21,937 nucleotides of DNA, from assembly GCA_017889845.1 (NCBI GenBank), contig JAGGAJ010000010.1, positions 1 through 21,937 of the forward strand, written 5' to 3'. The notes under the pieces were generated by a model. It was not told where the DNA came from. It saw only the letters and a program-made list of their open reading frames with translations, and did not search any database. Positions 1 to 7,077 of this stretch are shown piece by piece. The DNA is from Deltaproteobacteria bacterium. GTDB lineage: Bacteria > Desulfobacterota > Deferrimicrobia > Deferrimicrobiales > Deferrimicrobiaceae. Position numbers and translations under genes: made by a program. How positions within the stretch are numbered: position 1 is the first letter of the stretch; the number at the start of each line of letters is the position of its first letter.

Positions 1-64
1 CGTCGAGTTCCTTCTTCGTGTGGAAGATCTGCAGCGTCGTGGTGAACGTCCTGACCTGGATCAT
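1..64 (-). CDS. 5' end of an unrecognised protein gene (cut by window edge)
   Basis: An ATG at 64-62 is preceded by GGAGG with a 6-nt spacer, and a plausible promoter lies further upstream (118-146). Only 21 codons are visible, beginning M-I-Q-V-R-T-F-T-T-T-L-Q-I-F-H. The peptide looks like an amphipathic beta strand without a signal peptide or membrane segment, so a cytoplasmic protein is likely. I do not recognise the family. It lies 95 bp downstream of the Crp/Fnr gene on the same strand, so it could be co-transcribed with it or read from its own promoter. The start is well supported by the ribosome binding site; the function is unknown. Confidence 0.55.
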   Translation of the reverse strand, partial: MIQVRTFTTTLQIFHTKKELD

Positions 65-117
65 CGGGGGCCTCCGGGAGCGCCGTTGGGACGGCGGATA
101 TGCGGTCCGACACGTTC

Positions 118-146
118 ATCGTACCGCAAGCGGTGCGCGTCGACAA
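118..146 (-). promoter_or_regulatory. Putative sigma-70-type promoter for the edge gene
   Basis: On the minus strand TTGTCG (141-146) and TACGAT (118-123) are separated by exactly 17 nt, each matching four of six consensus bases. The predicted start point near 111 would give a leader of about 47 nt before the ATG at 64. This lies just beyond the stop codon of the Crp/Fnr gene, so the edge gene can be transcribed on its own. Prediction by eye only. Confidence 0.4.
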
Positions 147-159
147 ACGCGGCCGGCGC

Positions 160-855
160 TCAACCCCCCAGGTATTCCGCCAGCCGGTCCCGGTTGAGGT
201 ACAGCTCGCGCCCCTCCCGCCGAAGCAGCCCCATCTCCTCGAACTTGTGGATGAGCAGCGTCACGGTCTCCCGCGAGGCGCCGATCAGGCTCGAGAGGTC
301 CTCGTGGGTCAGTCTCAGTGAAACCCGCGTGCCCCTCGGCGTCTCGTGCCCCAGGTCTTCCGCCAGGTGCAGGAGCTCCTTCGCCAGCCGGCGGTGCGGC
401 CAGGCGTGGATCAGGGCGGAGAAGGCGCGCTCCACCTCGTGGAGCCGCAGGGAGAGGAGCCGGAGGTACCCCCGCGCGAAGGCGGGGGAGGATGCGAGAA
501 GATCGAGGAGTCCGGAGCGGGGAAGGGCGTCCACCACGGTGTCGGTGAGCGCCACGGCGGTGAACGGTCGCGGGGCGTCCAGGAGGATGAGTTCGCCGAA
601 GACGTCGCCCGACCGCAGGATGTGGAGGATCTGGTCGTTCCCGGTCTCGGAGAGGGATACGATCTTTACGAGCCCTTCCCGGAGGATGCAGACGGCGTCG
701 GCGATGTCGTCCTGCCGGAAGATCGAAGTTTCCCGCGGGAATCGCCGCTCGACGCAGAGGGCGCGAAACCTGCCCGCGTCCGCTTCGGGGACCTCCGAGA
801 GGAGTTCCCGGATGGAGAGGAACGGCAGAGGCAAGACGGAATCCCCCGTCGCCAT
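160..855 (-). CDS. Crp/Fnr family transcriptional regulator
   Basis: The 231-residue protein has the length and order of a Crp/Fnr regulator. A cyclic-nucleotide-binding-type beta barrel covers about residues 10-125 and includes the phosphate-cassette-like F86-G-E-L with an Arg at 96. A long dimerisation helix covers about 125-165. A winged helix-turn-helix follows at about 183-225, with the recognition helix around S194-R-E-T-V. There is no Fnr-type cluster of N-terminal cysteines, so it is not an oxygen-sensing Fe-S protein of the FNR type. The ligand cannot be told from the sequence. The ATG at 855 is chosen because a G-rich Shine-Dalgarno stretch lies about 5 nt upstream; a longer frame up to 924 lacks one. 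Its targets are unknown, but the small membrane protein and the PaaG-like gene upstream on the same strand are candidates. Confidence 0.9.
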   Translation of the reverse strand: MATGDSVLPLPFLSIRELLSEVPEADAGRFRALCVERRFPRETSIFRQDDIADAVCILREGLVKIVSLSETGNDQILHILRSGDVFGELILLDAPRPFTAVALTDTVVDALPRSGLLDLLASSPAFARGYLRLLSLRLHEVERAFSALIHAWPHRRLAKELLHLAEDLGHETPRGTRVSLRLTHEDLSSLIGASRETVTLLIHKFEEMGLLRREGRELYLNRDRLAEYLGG

Positions 856-908
856 TCTATCCCCCCGGGAGGGTGCGTTCCAGCGGCGTAGCGAGGGGGA
901 ATATGATC

Positions 909-949
909 CGCCCGCCGGAGGCAACCGTTTCGGAACCTCCCGGCGGGCG
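909..949 (-). terminator. GC-rich hairpin after the small membrane protein gene
   Basis: A 13-bp inverted repeat (CGCCCGCCGGAGG at 909-921 and its near-complement at 936-949, with one bulged base) encloses a 14-nt loop. It lies between the small membrane protein gene and the Crp/Fnr gene, where transcription of the former would end. No run of T follows on the minus strand, so it may be a weak or factor-assisted terminator, or an RNA-stabilising hairpin. Confidence 0.45.
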
Positions 950-975
950 GCCCGGTGGACCGGGCGAGGCGGGGC

Positions 976-1182
976 TCACGCGGCCAGGCGGAGCTCAACC
1001 TTCCCGGGGACCTCGACCTTCCCGGGCAGCGGCCACTCGGCCCAAAGAAGACGGGCGCCGGCCTTCTCCTCCTCGGCGATCCCGGCGAGCACGATCCCGG
1101 CGGTCACGCCGATCAGGGCCATCAGGGTGGTGAACGCGATGCCGAACCCGACGACGAACGGCTCCAGGACCAGGAATTCCAT
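976..1182 (-). CDS. Small single-helix membrane protein, unknown
   Basis: The 68-residue product starts M-E-F-L-V-L-E-P and has one long hydrophobic helix at about residues 8-37, followed by an acidic/basic turn (AEEEKAGAR) and a polar C-terminal tail of about 25 residues containing two PGKVE repeats. There is no cleavable signal peptide pattern, so it is probably a membrane-anchored protein. The ATG at 1182 is preceded by GGAGG about 8-10 nt upstream; a GTG at 1191 in the same frame is the alternative start. It lies 64 bp downstream of the PaaG-like gene on the same strand and could share its transcript. I do not recognise the family. Good start signal and clean topology argue that it is real. 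Confidence 0.6.
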   Translation of the reverse strand: MEFLVLEPFVVGFGIAFTTLMALIGVTAGIVLAGIAEEEKAGARLLWAEWPLPGKVEVPGKVELRLAA

Positions 1183-1246
1183 TTTTCTCACCTCCCCTCC
1201 ACGATTCCACGATACCCCGGGAGCCGCGGCGGTTCCGTGAGGGATC

Positions 1247-2032
1247 TCACAACCCCTCGAACCGGGCCGGGCGCTTCGCGAGGAACGCGGCGACCCCCTC
1301 GCGGAAATCGCCGCTGGCGCTGGCGCGGGCGATGTGCTGGCGCTCCTCCTCCAGCTGCGCCTCCAGCGGCTGGGACAACGCCCGGTTGTAGAGCTCCTTC
1401 GCCTGCGCGTAGGCGAATGTCGGCCCCGCGGCCAGGCGGCCTGCGAAGGCGGAGAGGCCCGCCCCGAACTCCCCGTCGGGGAAGATCTGCTGCACCAGCC
1501 CCCACGCGGCGGCCTCCCGGGCGGAGAGCACCTTCCCCAGAAGGGTCATCTCCATCGCCCGTTGCGTCCCCAGGGCGCGGGCGAGGAAGAAGGTCATCCC
1601 GCCGTCGGGGGAGAGGCCGATGTTCTGGTACCCGAGGGTGAAGCGCGCGGATTCGGCCGCCGCCGCGACGTCGCACGCCAGCGCCATCGAGAACCCGGCT
1701 CCCGCGGCCACGCCGTTCACCCCCGCGATCACCGGCTTGGGCGCCCGCCGCAGGGTGACGATGAAGGCGTGGAGCCGGACGGCGAGGTCGAGGAACTCTC
1801 CGGGCCCCCCCCCGCGGAACGCCGCCATCATCTCCACGTCGCCGCCCGCGGAGAACGCCTTCCCCGATCCGGTCAGGACGACGCATCGCACGGCGGGGTC
1901 CGAGGACAACGCGGACGCCGCGGAGAGGAGTTCCTCCCCCATCTCCCGGTTGTAGGCGTTCAGCCGCTCCGGCCGGTTCATCCGGATCGTTCCCACCCCC
2001 CCGTCCCGCTCCACCCGCACGACCTCGCCCAT
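1247..2032 (-). CDS. Enoyl-CoA hydratase/isomerase family protein, PaaG-like
   Basis: The 261-residue protein belongs to the crotonase superfamily. Both oxyanion-hole segments are visible (A59-F-S-A-G-G and N106-G-V-A-A-G-A-G). Aligned by eye with rat enoyl-CoA hydratase, the two hydratase glutamates are replaced by Ser115 and Tyr135. Asp143, in S-P-D-G-G, matches the catalytic Asp of the PaaG isomerase, and the C-terminal FREGVAAFLAKR also resembles E. coli PaaG. It therefore probably moves a double bond in an acyl-CoA, or acts on a ring epoxide as in phenylacetate breakdown, rather than hydrating it. No other paa gene is visible. The ATG at 2032 has GGGAGGA about 5 nt upstream. It is divergent from leuC. 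Confidence 0.85.
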   Translation of the reverse strand: MGEVVRVERDGGVGTIRMNRPERLNAYNREMGEELLSAASALSSDPAVRCVVLTGSGKAFSAGGDVEMMAAFRGGGPGEFLDLAVRLHAFIVTLRRAPKPVIAGVNGVAAGAGFSMALACDVAAAAESARFTLGYQNIGLSPDGGMTFFLARALGTQRAMEMTLLGKVLSAREAAAWGLVQQIFPDGEFGAGLSAFAGRLAAGPTFAYAQAKELYNRALSQPLEAQLEEERQHIARASASGDFREGVAAFLAKRPARFEGL

Positions 2033-2059
2033 GGAATCCTCCCGCGCAGCCTGTTTTCC

Positions 2060-2076
2060 TCTCGCTATTTGCGAGA
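2060..2076. promoter_or_regulatory. Short palindrome between divergent genes, possible operator
   Basis: TCTCGC-TATTT-GCGAGA is a perfect 6-bp inverted repeat with a 5-nt AT-rich centre, midway between the divergent PaaG-like gene and leuC. An operator or a small hairpin in the PaaG-like leader are both possible. The short arms make chance occurrence quite possible in this base composition. Confidence 0.25.
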
Positions 2077-2105
2077 CGGTACATCAGTTTCCCGCGGGCT
2101 GTCAC

Positions 2106-2111
2106 TATAAT
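2106..2111 (+). promoter_or_regulatory. -10 element of the leuCD-aguBA promoter
   Basis: A perfect TATAAT lies 18 nt before the leuC start codon in otherwise GC-rich DNA. No good -35 hexamer sits at 16-18 nt upstream, so an activator may be needed. The expected start point near 2118 would leave a leader of only about 12 nt, just enough for the GGAGGGG ribosome binding site. Confidence 0.5.
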
Positions 2112-2129
2112 GGGGTGGGGAGGGGACCC

Positions 2130-3530
2130 ATGGGTACGATGTTCGCGAAGATCTGGGACCGGCACGTGGTGACGCGGCGGGGTGGCGATGTCCTCCTCTA
2201 CATCGACCGGCAGCTGGTGCACGAGGTGACCAGCCCCCAGGCGTTCGAGGGGCTGCGCCTCGCGGGCCGCCCGGTGCGGCGTCCCGGGGCGATCCTCGCC
2301 GTTCCGGACCACAACGTCCCCACCACGCCCGACCGCGCGGAGCGGATCGACGACCGGGAGAGCCGGGAGCAGATCGAGGCGCTGCGGAAGAACGCCCTCG
2401 GCGCGGGCGTAACCCTCATCGACATCACCGACCCGCGGCAGGGGATCGTTCACATCATCGGACCCGAGGCGGGGCTCGTCCTGCCGGGGATCACGATCGT
2501 GTGCGGGGATTCGCACACCGGCACGCTGGGGGCCTTCGGGGCCATCGCATTCGGCATCGGCACATCCGAGGTGGAGCACGTCCTCGCCGCGCAGTCGCTC
2601 TGGCAGAAAATGCCCCGGCAGATGCGCGTCACCGTCACGGGCGCGCTGCGCCCCCTCGTCACCCCGAAGGACGTGATCCTCTCCGTGATCGCCCGGATCG
2701 GTGCCTCCGGCGGGACCGGGTACGCCATCGAGTTCGCGGGGGAGACGGTCCGGCGGATGTCGATGGAGGGGCGGATGACGATGTGCAACATGACGATCGA
2801 GGCGGGGGCGCGGTTCGGCCTGATCTCCCCCGACGAGATCACCTACGCGTACCTTAAGGGACGGCCGCTGGCGCCGCCGCCGGGGATGTGGGAGGCCGCT
2901 GTGGCGGACTGGAAAACGCTCCCGTCGGATCCCGACGCGAAGTGGGACCGCGAGGTGGCGCTCGACGCGTCGGCCCTCGAGCCGCACGTCACCTGGGGGA
3001 CGAGCCCGCAGGACGCCCTCCCCGTGGGCGGGGCCGTCCCGGACCCGGCCGCGCAGGCGGACCCGGGGGAAAAGGACCGGATGCGTCGGGCGCTGGAGTA
3101 CATGGGGCTTGTCCCCGGGACGCGGCTGACCGACATCCCCGTGGACAAGGTCTTCATCGGCTCCTGTACCAACGCGCGGATCGAGGACCTGCGGGCGGCC
3201 GCCGCGGTGGCGAAGGGGCGCAAGGTGGCGCCCGGGGTGACGGCCCTGGTCGTACCGGGTTCGGGGCTGGTGAAGAAGCAGGCGGAGGAGGAAGGGCTGG
3301 ACCGCGTGTTCCTCGACGCGGGGTTCCAGTGGCGCCTGCCGGGTTGCTCGATGTGCCTCGGCATGAACCCCGACAAGCTGAAGGCGGGCGAGCGGTGCGC
3401 CTCCACCTCGAACCGGAACTTCGAGGGGCGCCAGGGACCCGGGGGGCGCACGCACCTGATGAGCCCGCCGATGGCGGCCGCGGCGGCGGTCACGGGACGC
3501 ATCGCCGACGTGCGGGAGGTGGCGCGATGA
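2130..3530 (+). CDS. leuC: 3-isopropylmalate dehydratase, large subunit
   Basis: The enzyme isomerises 2-isopropylmalate to 3-isopropylmalate in leucine synthesis as a LeuC-LeuD complex in the cytoplasm. The 466 residues match the usual length of proteobacterial LeuC, with family signatures L-L-Y-I-D-R, H-E-V-T-S-P-Q-A-F and C-G-D-S-H-T. The three cysteines that hold the [4Fe-4S] cluster are present: C346 (G-S-C-T-N) and C406/C409 (G-C-S-M-C). The C-terminal S-T-S-N-R-N-F-E-G-R-Q-G is also typical. The ATG at 2130 follows GGAGGGG at 4-5 nt. Its stop codon overlaps the leuD start as ATGA, so the subunits are translationally coupled. The bacterial signatures argue against homoaconitase. No leuA or leuB is next to it. 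Confidence 0.96.
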   Translation: MGTMFAKIWDRHVVTRRGGDVLLYIDRQLVHEVTSPQAFEGLRLAGRPVRRPGAILAVPDHNVPTTPDRAERIDDRESREQIEALRKNALGAGVTLIDITDPRQGIVHIIGPEAGLVLPGITIVCGDSHTGTLGAFGAIAFGIGTSEVEHVLAAQSLWQKMPRQMRVTVTGALRPLVTPKDVILSVIARIGASGGTGYAIEFAGETVRRMSMEGRMTMCNMTIEAGARFGLISPDEITYAYLKGRPLAPPPGMWEAAVADWKTLPSDPDAKWDREVALDASALEPHVTWGTSPQDALPVGGAVPDPAAQADPGEKDRMRRALEYMGLVPGTRLTDIPVDKVFIGSCTNARIEDLRAAAAVAKGRKVAPGVTALVVPGSGLVKKQAEEEGLDRVFLDAGFQWRLPGCSMCLGMNPDKLKAGERCASTSNRNFEGRQGPGGRTHLMSPPMAAAAAVTGRIADVREVAR

Positions 3531-4153
3531 GGGAAAAGTTCACGTTCCTCGACACGGCGGGCGTACCGCTGGACCGCAGGAACGTCGACACGGACGCCAT
3601 CATCCCCGCGCGATACCTGAAGACGATCAAGCGCACGGGGCTGGAAGAAGGGCTCTTCTTCGCGTGGCGGTACGACGCGGACGGCCGGGAGCGGCCCGAC
3701 TTCCCGCTGAACCGGCCTTCGTATCGCGGCGGCCGGGTGCTGGTGGCGGGGGAGAATTTCGGCTGCGGGTCGTCCCGCGAGCACGCCGTCTGGGCGCTGA
3801 TGGACTTCGGCTTCCGGGCGGTGATCGCCCCGTCCTTCAGCGACATCTTCCACAACAACTGCCTGAAGAACGGGATGCTGCCGGTAACGCTCCCGGCCGC
3901 GGATGTGCAGTCCCTGATCGACGCGCTCCTCGCCGCCCCGGGGTGCCGCGTGGAGGTGGATCTCCCGGGGCAGACCGTCAAGGGGCCGAAGGGCGACGTC
4001 CACCGGTTTTCGATCGACCCGTTCGCGAAGACGTGCCTCCTCGAGGGGCTCGACGAGATCGCCCTCACCATGAAGAGCGCGCCGGAGATCGACCGGTACG
4101 AGCGGGAGCGGAAGGCGGCCACGCCCTGGCTCTTCCGGGACATCCCCGGATGA
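3527..4153 (+). CDS. leuD: 3-isopropylmalate dehydratase, small subunit
   Basis: The 208-residue partner of LeuC carries the swivelling substrate-recognition domain of isopropylmalate isomerase. Family signatures run in order: N-V-D-T-D-A-I-I-P near residue 20, the specificity loop (Y-L-K-T-I-K-R-T-G), the conserved G-E-N-F-G-C-G-S-S-R-E-H-A segment, and V-I-A-P-S-F-S-D-I-F-H-N-N. These match the proteobacterial LeuD type rather than the archaeal homoaconitase type. The start overlaps the leuC stop by 4 nt, and its own stop overlaps the next gene as ATGA. This ties expression of the isomerase to agmatine breakdown. Confidence 0.95.
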   Translation: MREKFTFLDTAGVPLDRRNVDTDAIIPARYLKTIKRTGLEEGLFFAWRYDADGRERPDFPLNRPSYRGGRVLVAGENFGCGSSREHAVWALMDFGFRAVIAPSFSDIFHNNCLKNGMLPVTLPAADVQSLIDALLAAPGCRVEVDLPGQTVKGPKGDVHRFSIDPFAKTCLLEGLDEIALTMKSAPEIDRYERERKAATPWLFRDIPG

Positions 4154-5079
4154 GCGCATCCCGGGGGGAGCCGCCGCGCCGGTTCGCCGTCGCCCTCGTC
4201 CAGATGGCGATGGGGGAGGATGCGGGGGCGAACCTGCGGAAGGGGGTGGACGGAGTCCGGGAGGCGGCCCGCCGGGGGGCCCGGGTGGTGTGCCTGCCCG
4301 AGCTGTTCCGCTCCCGGTACTTCTGCCAGCGCGAGGACACGGCGTTCTTCGACCTCGCGGAGCCGCTCCCCGGGCCGACAACGGACGCCCTCTGCGCCGC
4401 GGCGAAGGAGGCGGCCGTCGTCGTGATCGCCCCGGTGTTCGAGCGCCGCGCGCCCGGTGTGTACCACAACAGCGCCGCGGTGATCGACGCGGACGGGACG
4501 GTGACGGGGGTCTACCGGAAGATGCACATCCCGGACGACCCGGCGTATTACGAGAAGTTCTATTTCACGCCCGGGGACCTGGGGTTCCGCGCCTTCGACA
4601 CCCGCGCGGGCCGGATCGGCACGCTGATCTGCTGGGACCAGTGGTACCCGGAAGGGGCGCGCCTGACCGCGCTCGCAGGGGCGGGCGTCCTCTTCTATCC
4701 CACCGCGATCGGCTGGCACCCGCGCGAAAAGGAGGCGTCCGGCGCGCAGCAGCGCGACGCATGGCAAACGGTGCAGCGGGGCCACGCCGTGGCGAACGGC
4801 GTCTATGTGGCGGCGGTCAACCGGGTGGGGCTCGAGGTCCCGGACGGGTGCGGCGAGGGGATCGAGTTCTGGGGATCGTCGTTCCTGTGCGATCCACAGG
4901 GGGTGGTCCTGGCCGAGGCGCCGGCGGACCGGGAGGAAATCCTCCTTGGCGAGGTGGACCTCGGCCGGATCGAGGATGTGCGCAGGAACTGGCCGTTCCT
5001 GCGGGATCGCCGGATCGACGCCTACGGGGGTATCATGCGCCGATTCCTCGACGGGGAGCCGTGGGGGAAGGGGAGTTGA
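4150..5079 (+). CDS. aguB: N-carbamoylputrescine amidase
   Basis: The 309-residue nitrilase-superfamily enzyme hydrolyses N-carbamoylputrescine to putrescine, CO2 and ammonia. The catalytic triad is visible: E51 (L-P-E-L-F), K124 (Y-R-K-M-H-I-P-D-D) and C161 (L-I-C-W-D-Q-W-Y-P-E). The motifs P-D-D-P-A-Y-Y-E-K-F-Y-F and E-F-W-G-S-S-F are typical of the AguB subgroup and separate it from general nitrilases. The ATG at 4150 overlaps the leuD stop (ATGA). The next gene encodes the preceding enzyme of the same pathway, which confirms the assignment. No arginine decarboxylase, the usual agmatine source, is in view. Confidence 0.94.
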   Translation: MSASRGEPPRRFAVALVQMAMGEDAGANLRKGVDGVREAARRGARVVCLPELFRSRYFCQREDTAFFDLAEPLPGPTTDALCAAAKEAAVVVIAPVFERRAPGVYHNSAAVIDADGTVTGVYRKMHIPDDPAYYEKFYFTPGDLGFRAFDTRAGRIGTLICWDQWYPEGARLTALAGAGVLFYPTAIGWHPREKEASGAQQRDAWQTVQRGHAVANGVYVAAVNRVGLEVPDGCGEGIEFWGSSFLCDPQGVVLAEAPADREEILLGEVDLGRIEDVRRNWPFLRDRRIDAYGGIMRRFLDGEPWGKGS

Positions 5080-6185
5080 CGAAGGCGGCTACGCCCGCCT
5101 CCCTCGGCTTCCGGATGCCCGCCGAGTGGGAGCCCCACGAGGCGACCTGGGTCGGGTGGCCGCACAACCCGTCCGACTGGCCCGGCAAGTTTTCCGTCAT
5201 CCCCTGGGTCTACGGGGAGATCGTCCGGAAGATCGCGGCCGGGGAGACCGTGCGGATCCTCGTGGATTCCGCCGCGCGCGCGGAGAGGGCGAGGCGCCTG
5301 CTCTCCCGCGCCGGAGCCGACGTTTCCCGCGTCGGGTTCTTCCGCGTTCCCACCGACCGCGGCTGGACGCGCGATTTCGGCCCCGTGTTCGTCCGCCGGG
5401 ACGCACCGAAGCCCGCGGTGGCGGTCGTCGGCTTCCGCTTCAACGCCTGGGCGCGCTATCCCGACTGGCGCAGGGACGCGCAGGTCAACGTGCGTGCCGC
5501 GCGCGCCCTCGGCGTGCGCCGGTTCCCGGTGGCCGCCGGCGGGAGGGAAGTCGTCCTCGAAGGAGGGGCGATCGACGTCAACGGTCGCGGCACGCTGATC
5601 ACCACGGAGGAGTGCCTCCTCGACCAGCGCACCCAGGTGCGCAACCCCGGGATGTCCCGGAAGCAGGCGGAGGCGATCTTCCGCGACGTTCTCGGCGCGG
5701 GGAACGTGATCTGGCTCGGTCGCGGCATCGCGGGGGACGACACGCACGGCCACGTGGACGACGTGTGCCGCTTCACGGGGCCCCGCACGGTGGTGCTGTG
5801 CCGGGAGACGGACCCGCGGGACGAGAATTACGGCGCCCTGGAGGAAAACCGGGAACGCCTCGAGGGCGCGCGGCTTCCGGACGGCTCCCGCGTGGAGGTC
5901 GTTCCGCTGCCGATGCCGGAGCCGCTGCGCTTCGAAGGGGTGCGGCTCCCGGCGAGCTACGCCAACTTCTACGTCTGCAACGCCGCGGTCCTCGTCCCGA
6001 CATTCAACGACCCGAACGACCGGGTCGCACTCGGGATCCTCTCGGAGCTGTTCCGGGACCGGCCGGTCGTGGGAATCCACTCGGTGGACCTGGCGTGGGG
6101 GTTCGGCACGCTCCACTGTCTCACGCAGCAGCAGCCCGCCGTGGAGCAGCAGGGTGGGGAAGGGATTCCCGCTCCGGTACAATGA
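5076..6185 (+). CDS. aguA: Agmatine deiminase
   Basis: The enzyme converts agmatine to N-carbamoylputrescine and ammonia, feeding AguB. The 369 residues show the peptidyl-arginine-deiminase fold signatures: G-F-R-M-P-A-E-W-E-P-H near the N terminus, T-R-D-F-G-P, E-G-G-A-I-D-V-N-G, D-D-T-H-G-H-V-D-D, and catalytic Cys348 in G-T-L-H-C-L-T-Q-Q-Q-P. The TTG at 5076 is chosen because it overlaps the aguB stop as TTGA and gives the short leader usual before the G-F-R-M-P-A-E-W motif. A GTG at 5061 and the ATG at 5115 are in frame, but the latter would trim family residues. It is the last enzyme gene of the tightly overlapped leuCD-aguBA unit. Confidence 0.94.
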   Translation: MTKAATPASLGFRMPAEWEPHEATWVGWPHNPSDWPGKFSVIPWVYGEIVRKIAAGETVRILVDSAARAERARRLLSRAGADVSRVGFFRVPTDRGWTRDFGPVFVRRDAPKPAVAVVGFRFNAWARYPDWRRDAQVNVRAARALGVRRFPVAAGGREVVLEGGAIDVNGRGTLITTEECLLDQRTQVRNPGMSRKQAEAIFRDVLGAGNVIWLGRGIAGDDTHGHVDDVCRFTGPRTVVLCRETDPRDENYGALEENRERLEGARLPDGSRVEVVPLPMPEPLRFEGVRLPASYANFYVCNAAVLVPTFNDPNDRVALGILSELFRDRPVVGIHSVDLAWGFGTLHCLTQQQPAVEQQGGEGIPAPVQ

Positions 6186-6213
6186 GGATGGATCCGGAGG
6201 GAGAGGTGGTGCG

Positions 6214-6528
6214 ATGAGGGCGGTTTTCGCGTTGCCGGGCATCGTCGCCGCCGTCGCCGTCCTCTCGTTCCCCCCGGCGTACGCGGAGGGGCGGACGGTG
6301 ACGGGGGCGATCGTGCGGATCGACGCGCACGCCGGGACCCTTACGGTGCGGGATGCGGCCGGGGCGGCGTGGAGCTACAAGGTGGAGCCGGACGCCGGCA
6401 TCGATCTCGAGGCGTTCCGGGAGGGGGACCGGGTGGCCGTCACGATCGCGCGGCCCACGCCCCTGAACATGATCACCGCCGCGGACCGGCTGCGGAAAGG
6501 CGACCGGGTAGAAAAGGCCGGATTCTGA
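6214..6528 (+). CDS. Small exported protein, unknown
   Basis: The 104-residue product begins with a clear signal peptide (M-R-A-V-F then a hydrophobic stretch to about residue 22, with likely cleavage after A-Y-A). The mature part, about 80 residues, alternates short beta-type segments (T-G-A-I-V-R-I-D, G-T-L-T-V-R-D, G-D-R-V-A-V-T-I), which suggests a small beta-barrel (OB- or CusF-like) fold in the periplasm. It has no cysteines and no Met/His cluster, so metal binding is not indicated. The ATG at 6214 has GAGAGGTGG upstream. It lies 28 bp after aguA, and a TACAAT at 6178-6183 could be a local -10. No certain family assignment. Confidence 0.75.
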   Translation: MRAVFALPGIVAAVAVLSFPPAYAEGRTVTGAIVRIDAHAGTLTVRDAAGAAWSYKVEPDAGIDLEAFREGDRVAVTIARPTPLNMITAADRLRKGDRVEKAGF

Positions 6529-6552
6529 CGGTCGGCGCGAAAGGAGCGGACG

Positions 6553-6681
6553 GTGGCCAAGTGGGTGATCCTCTGCCCCGCGTGCGGGGAGGAGTTCAAG
6601 ATCGACGTGGAGGATGTCCCGGAGCGGTGCCCCCACTGCAAGCACGAGGGGAGCTTCGAGATCGTGGACGAGGACGACTGA
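6553..6681 (+). CDS. 42-residue zinc-ribbon protein
   Basis: A GTG at 6553 is preceded by AAGGAG with an ideal 6-nt spacer and opens a 42-codon frame ending in TGA at 6679-6681. The product carries two Cys pairs, C8-P-A-C11 and C26-P-H-C29, the spacing of a minimal zinc ribbon, and a very acidic tail (E-I-V-D-E-D-D). Such small ribbons usually bind one zinc and act in nucleic-acid or protein contacts; the partner here is unknown. It sits 24 nt after the exported protein gene and 33 nt before the lipoprotein gene on the same strand, so it is probably co-transcribed. It is too short for most gene finders and could easily be missed. Confidence 0.75.
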   Translation: MAKWVILCPACGEEFKIDVEDVPERCPHCKHEGSFEIVDEDD

Positions 6682-6714
6682 CCCGCGCCCGGGGGGGGAA
6701 GAGGGGAGACGATC

Positions 6715-7077
6715 ATGAGCGGTGGGTCCGCGGCGTGCCGCGCCGGGGCGGCGTACGCGTTCGCGATACTGTTCCTCCTGGCCGGGTGCGCCGGCCCGAC
6801 CCCCTACCAGAACAGGACCGGCGGGGAAGGATATTACGATTACGAGATCCAGCCGGGGATCCACTTCGTATCGTTCCGGGGCAACGGCCAAACATCCCGC
6901 TCCACGGTGATGGATTACTGGTACCGCCGCGCCGCGGAGATCTGCGGGGGTGAGGACCGGCTCGAGGTCATCGGGATGAACGCCTCCGGGGACGAGGTGG
7001 TCGTCGGCACCCCCTCGCTCCTCAACACCTACACCCTGCCCGCGGTGGAGGGGCGGATCCGGTGCGTGGCGAAATAG
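6715..7077 (+). CDS. Small lipoprotein, CC0125/CC1285-like
   Basis: The 120-residue product has a hydrophobic signal segment ending in the lipobox L-L-A-G-C25, so the mature protein should be lipid-anchored, probably in the outer membrane. After the lipobox come T-P-Y-Q-N, then G-I-H-F-V-S-F-R-G-N-G and an R-R-A-A-E segment. By memory this is the pattern of the CC0125/CC1285 lipoprotein family (function unknown), so the family name is moderately certain. Two further cysteines (C near residue 81 and near 117) might form a disulphide. The ATG at 6715 follows GAGGGGAG. The 3' end overlaps the radical SAM gene by 16 nt. Confidence 0.8.
   Translation: MSGGSAACRAGAAYAFAILFLLAGCAGPTPYQNRTGGEGYYDYEIQPGIHFVSFRGNGQTSRSTVMDYWYRRAAEICGGEDRLEVIGMNASGDEVVVGTPSLLNTYTLPAVEGRIRCVAK

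Noticed and set aside
3..196. Plus-strand open frame entering from the left edge, with a hydrophobic stretch resembling a membrane helix
   Set aside because: It runs antisense to the edge gene, which has a good promoter, ribosome binding site and start, and it overlaps the end of the Crp/Fnr gene. The hydrophobicity is a by-product of the opposite strand.
2130..4153. Homoaconitase or other aconitase-family isomerase instead of LeuCD
   Set aside because: Both subunits follow the bacterial LeuC/LeuD signatures closely along their whole length, including the HEVTSPQAF and NVDTDAIIP segments and the normal lengths.
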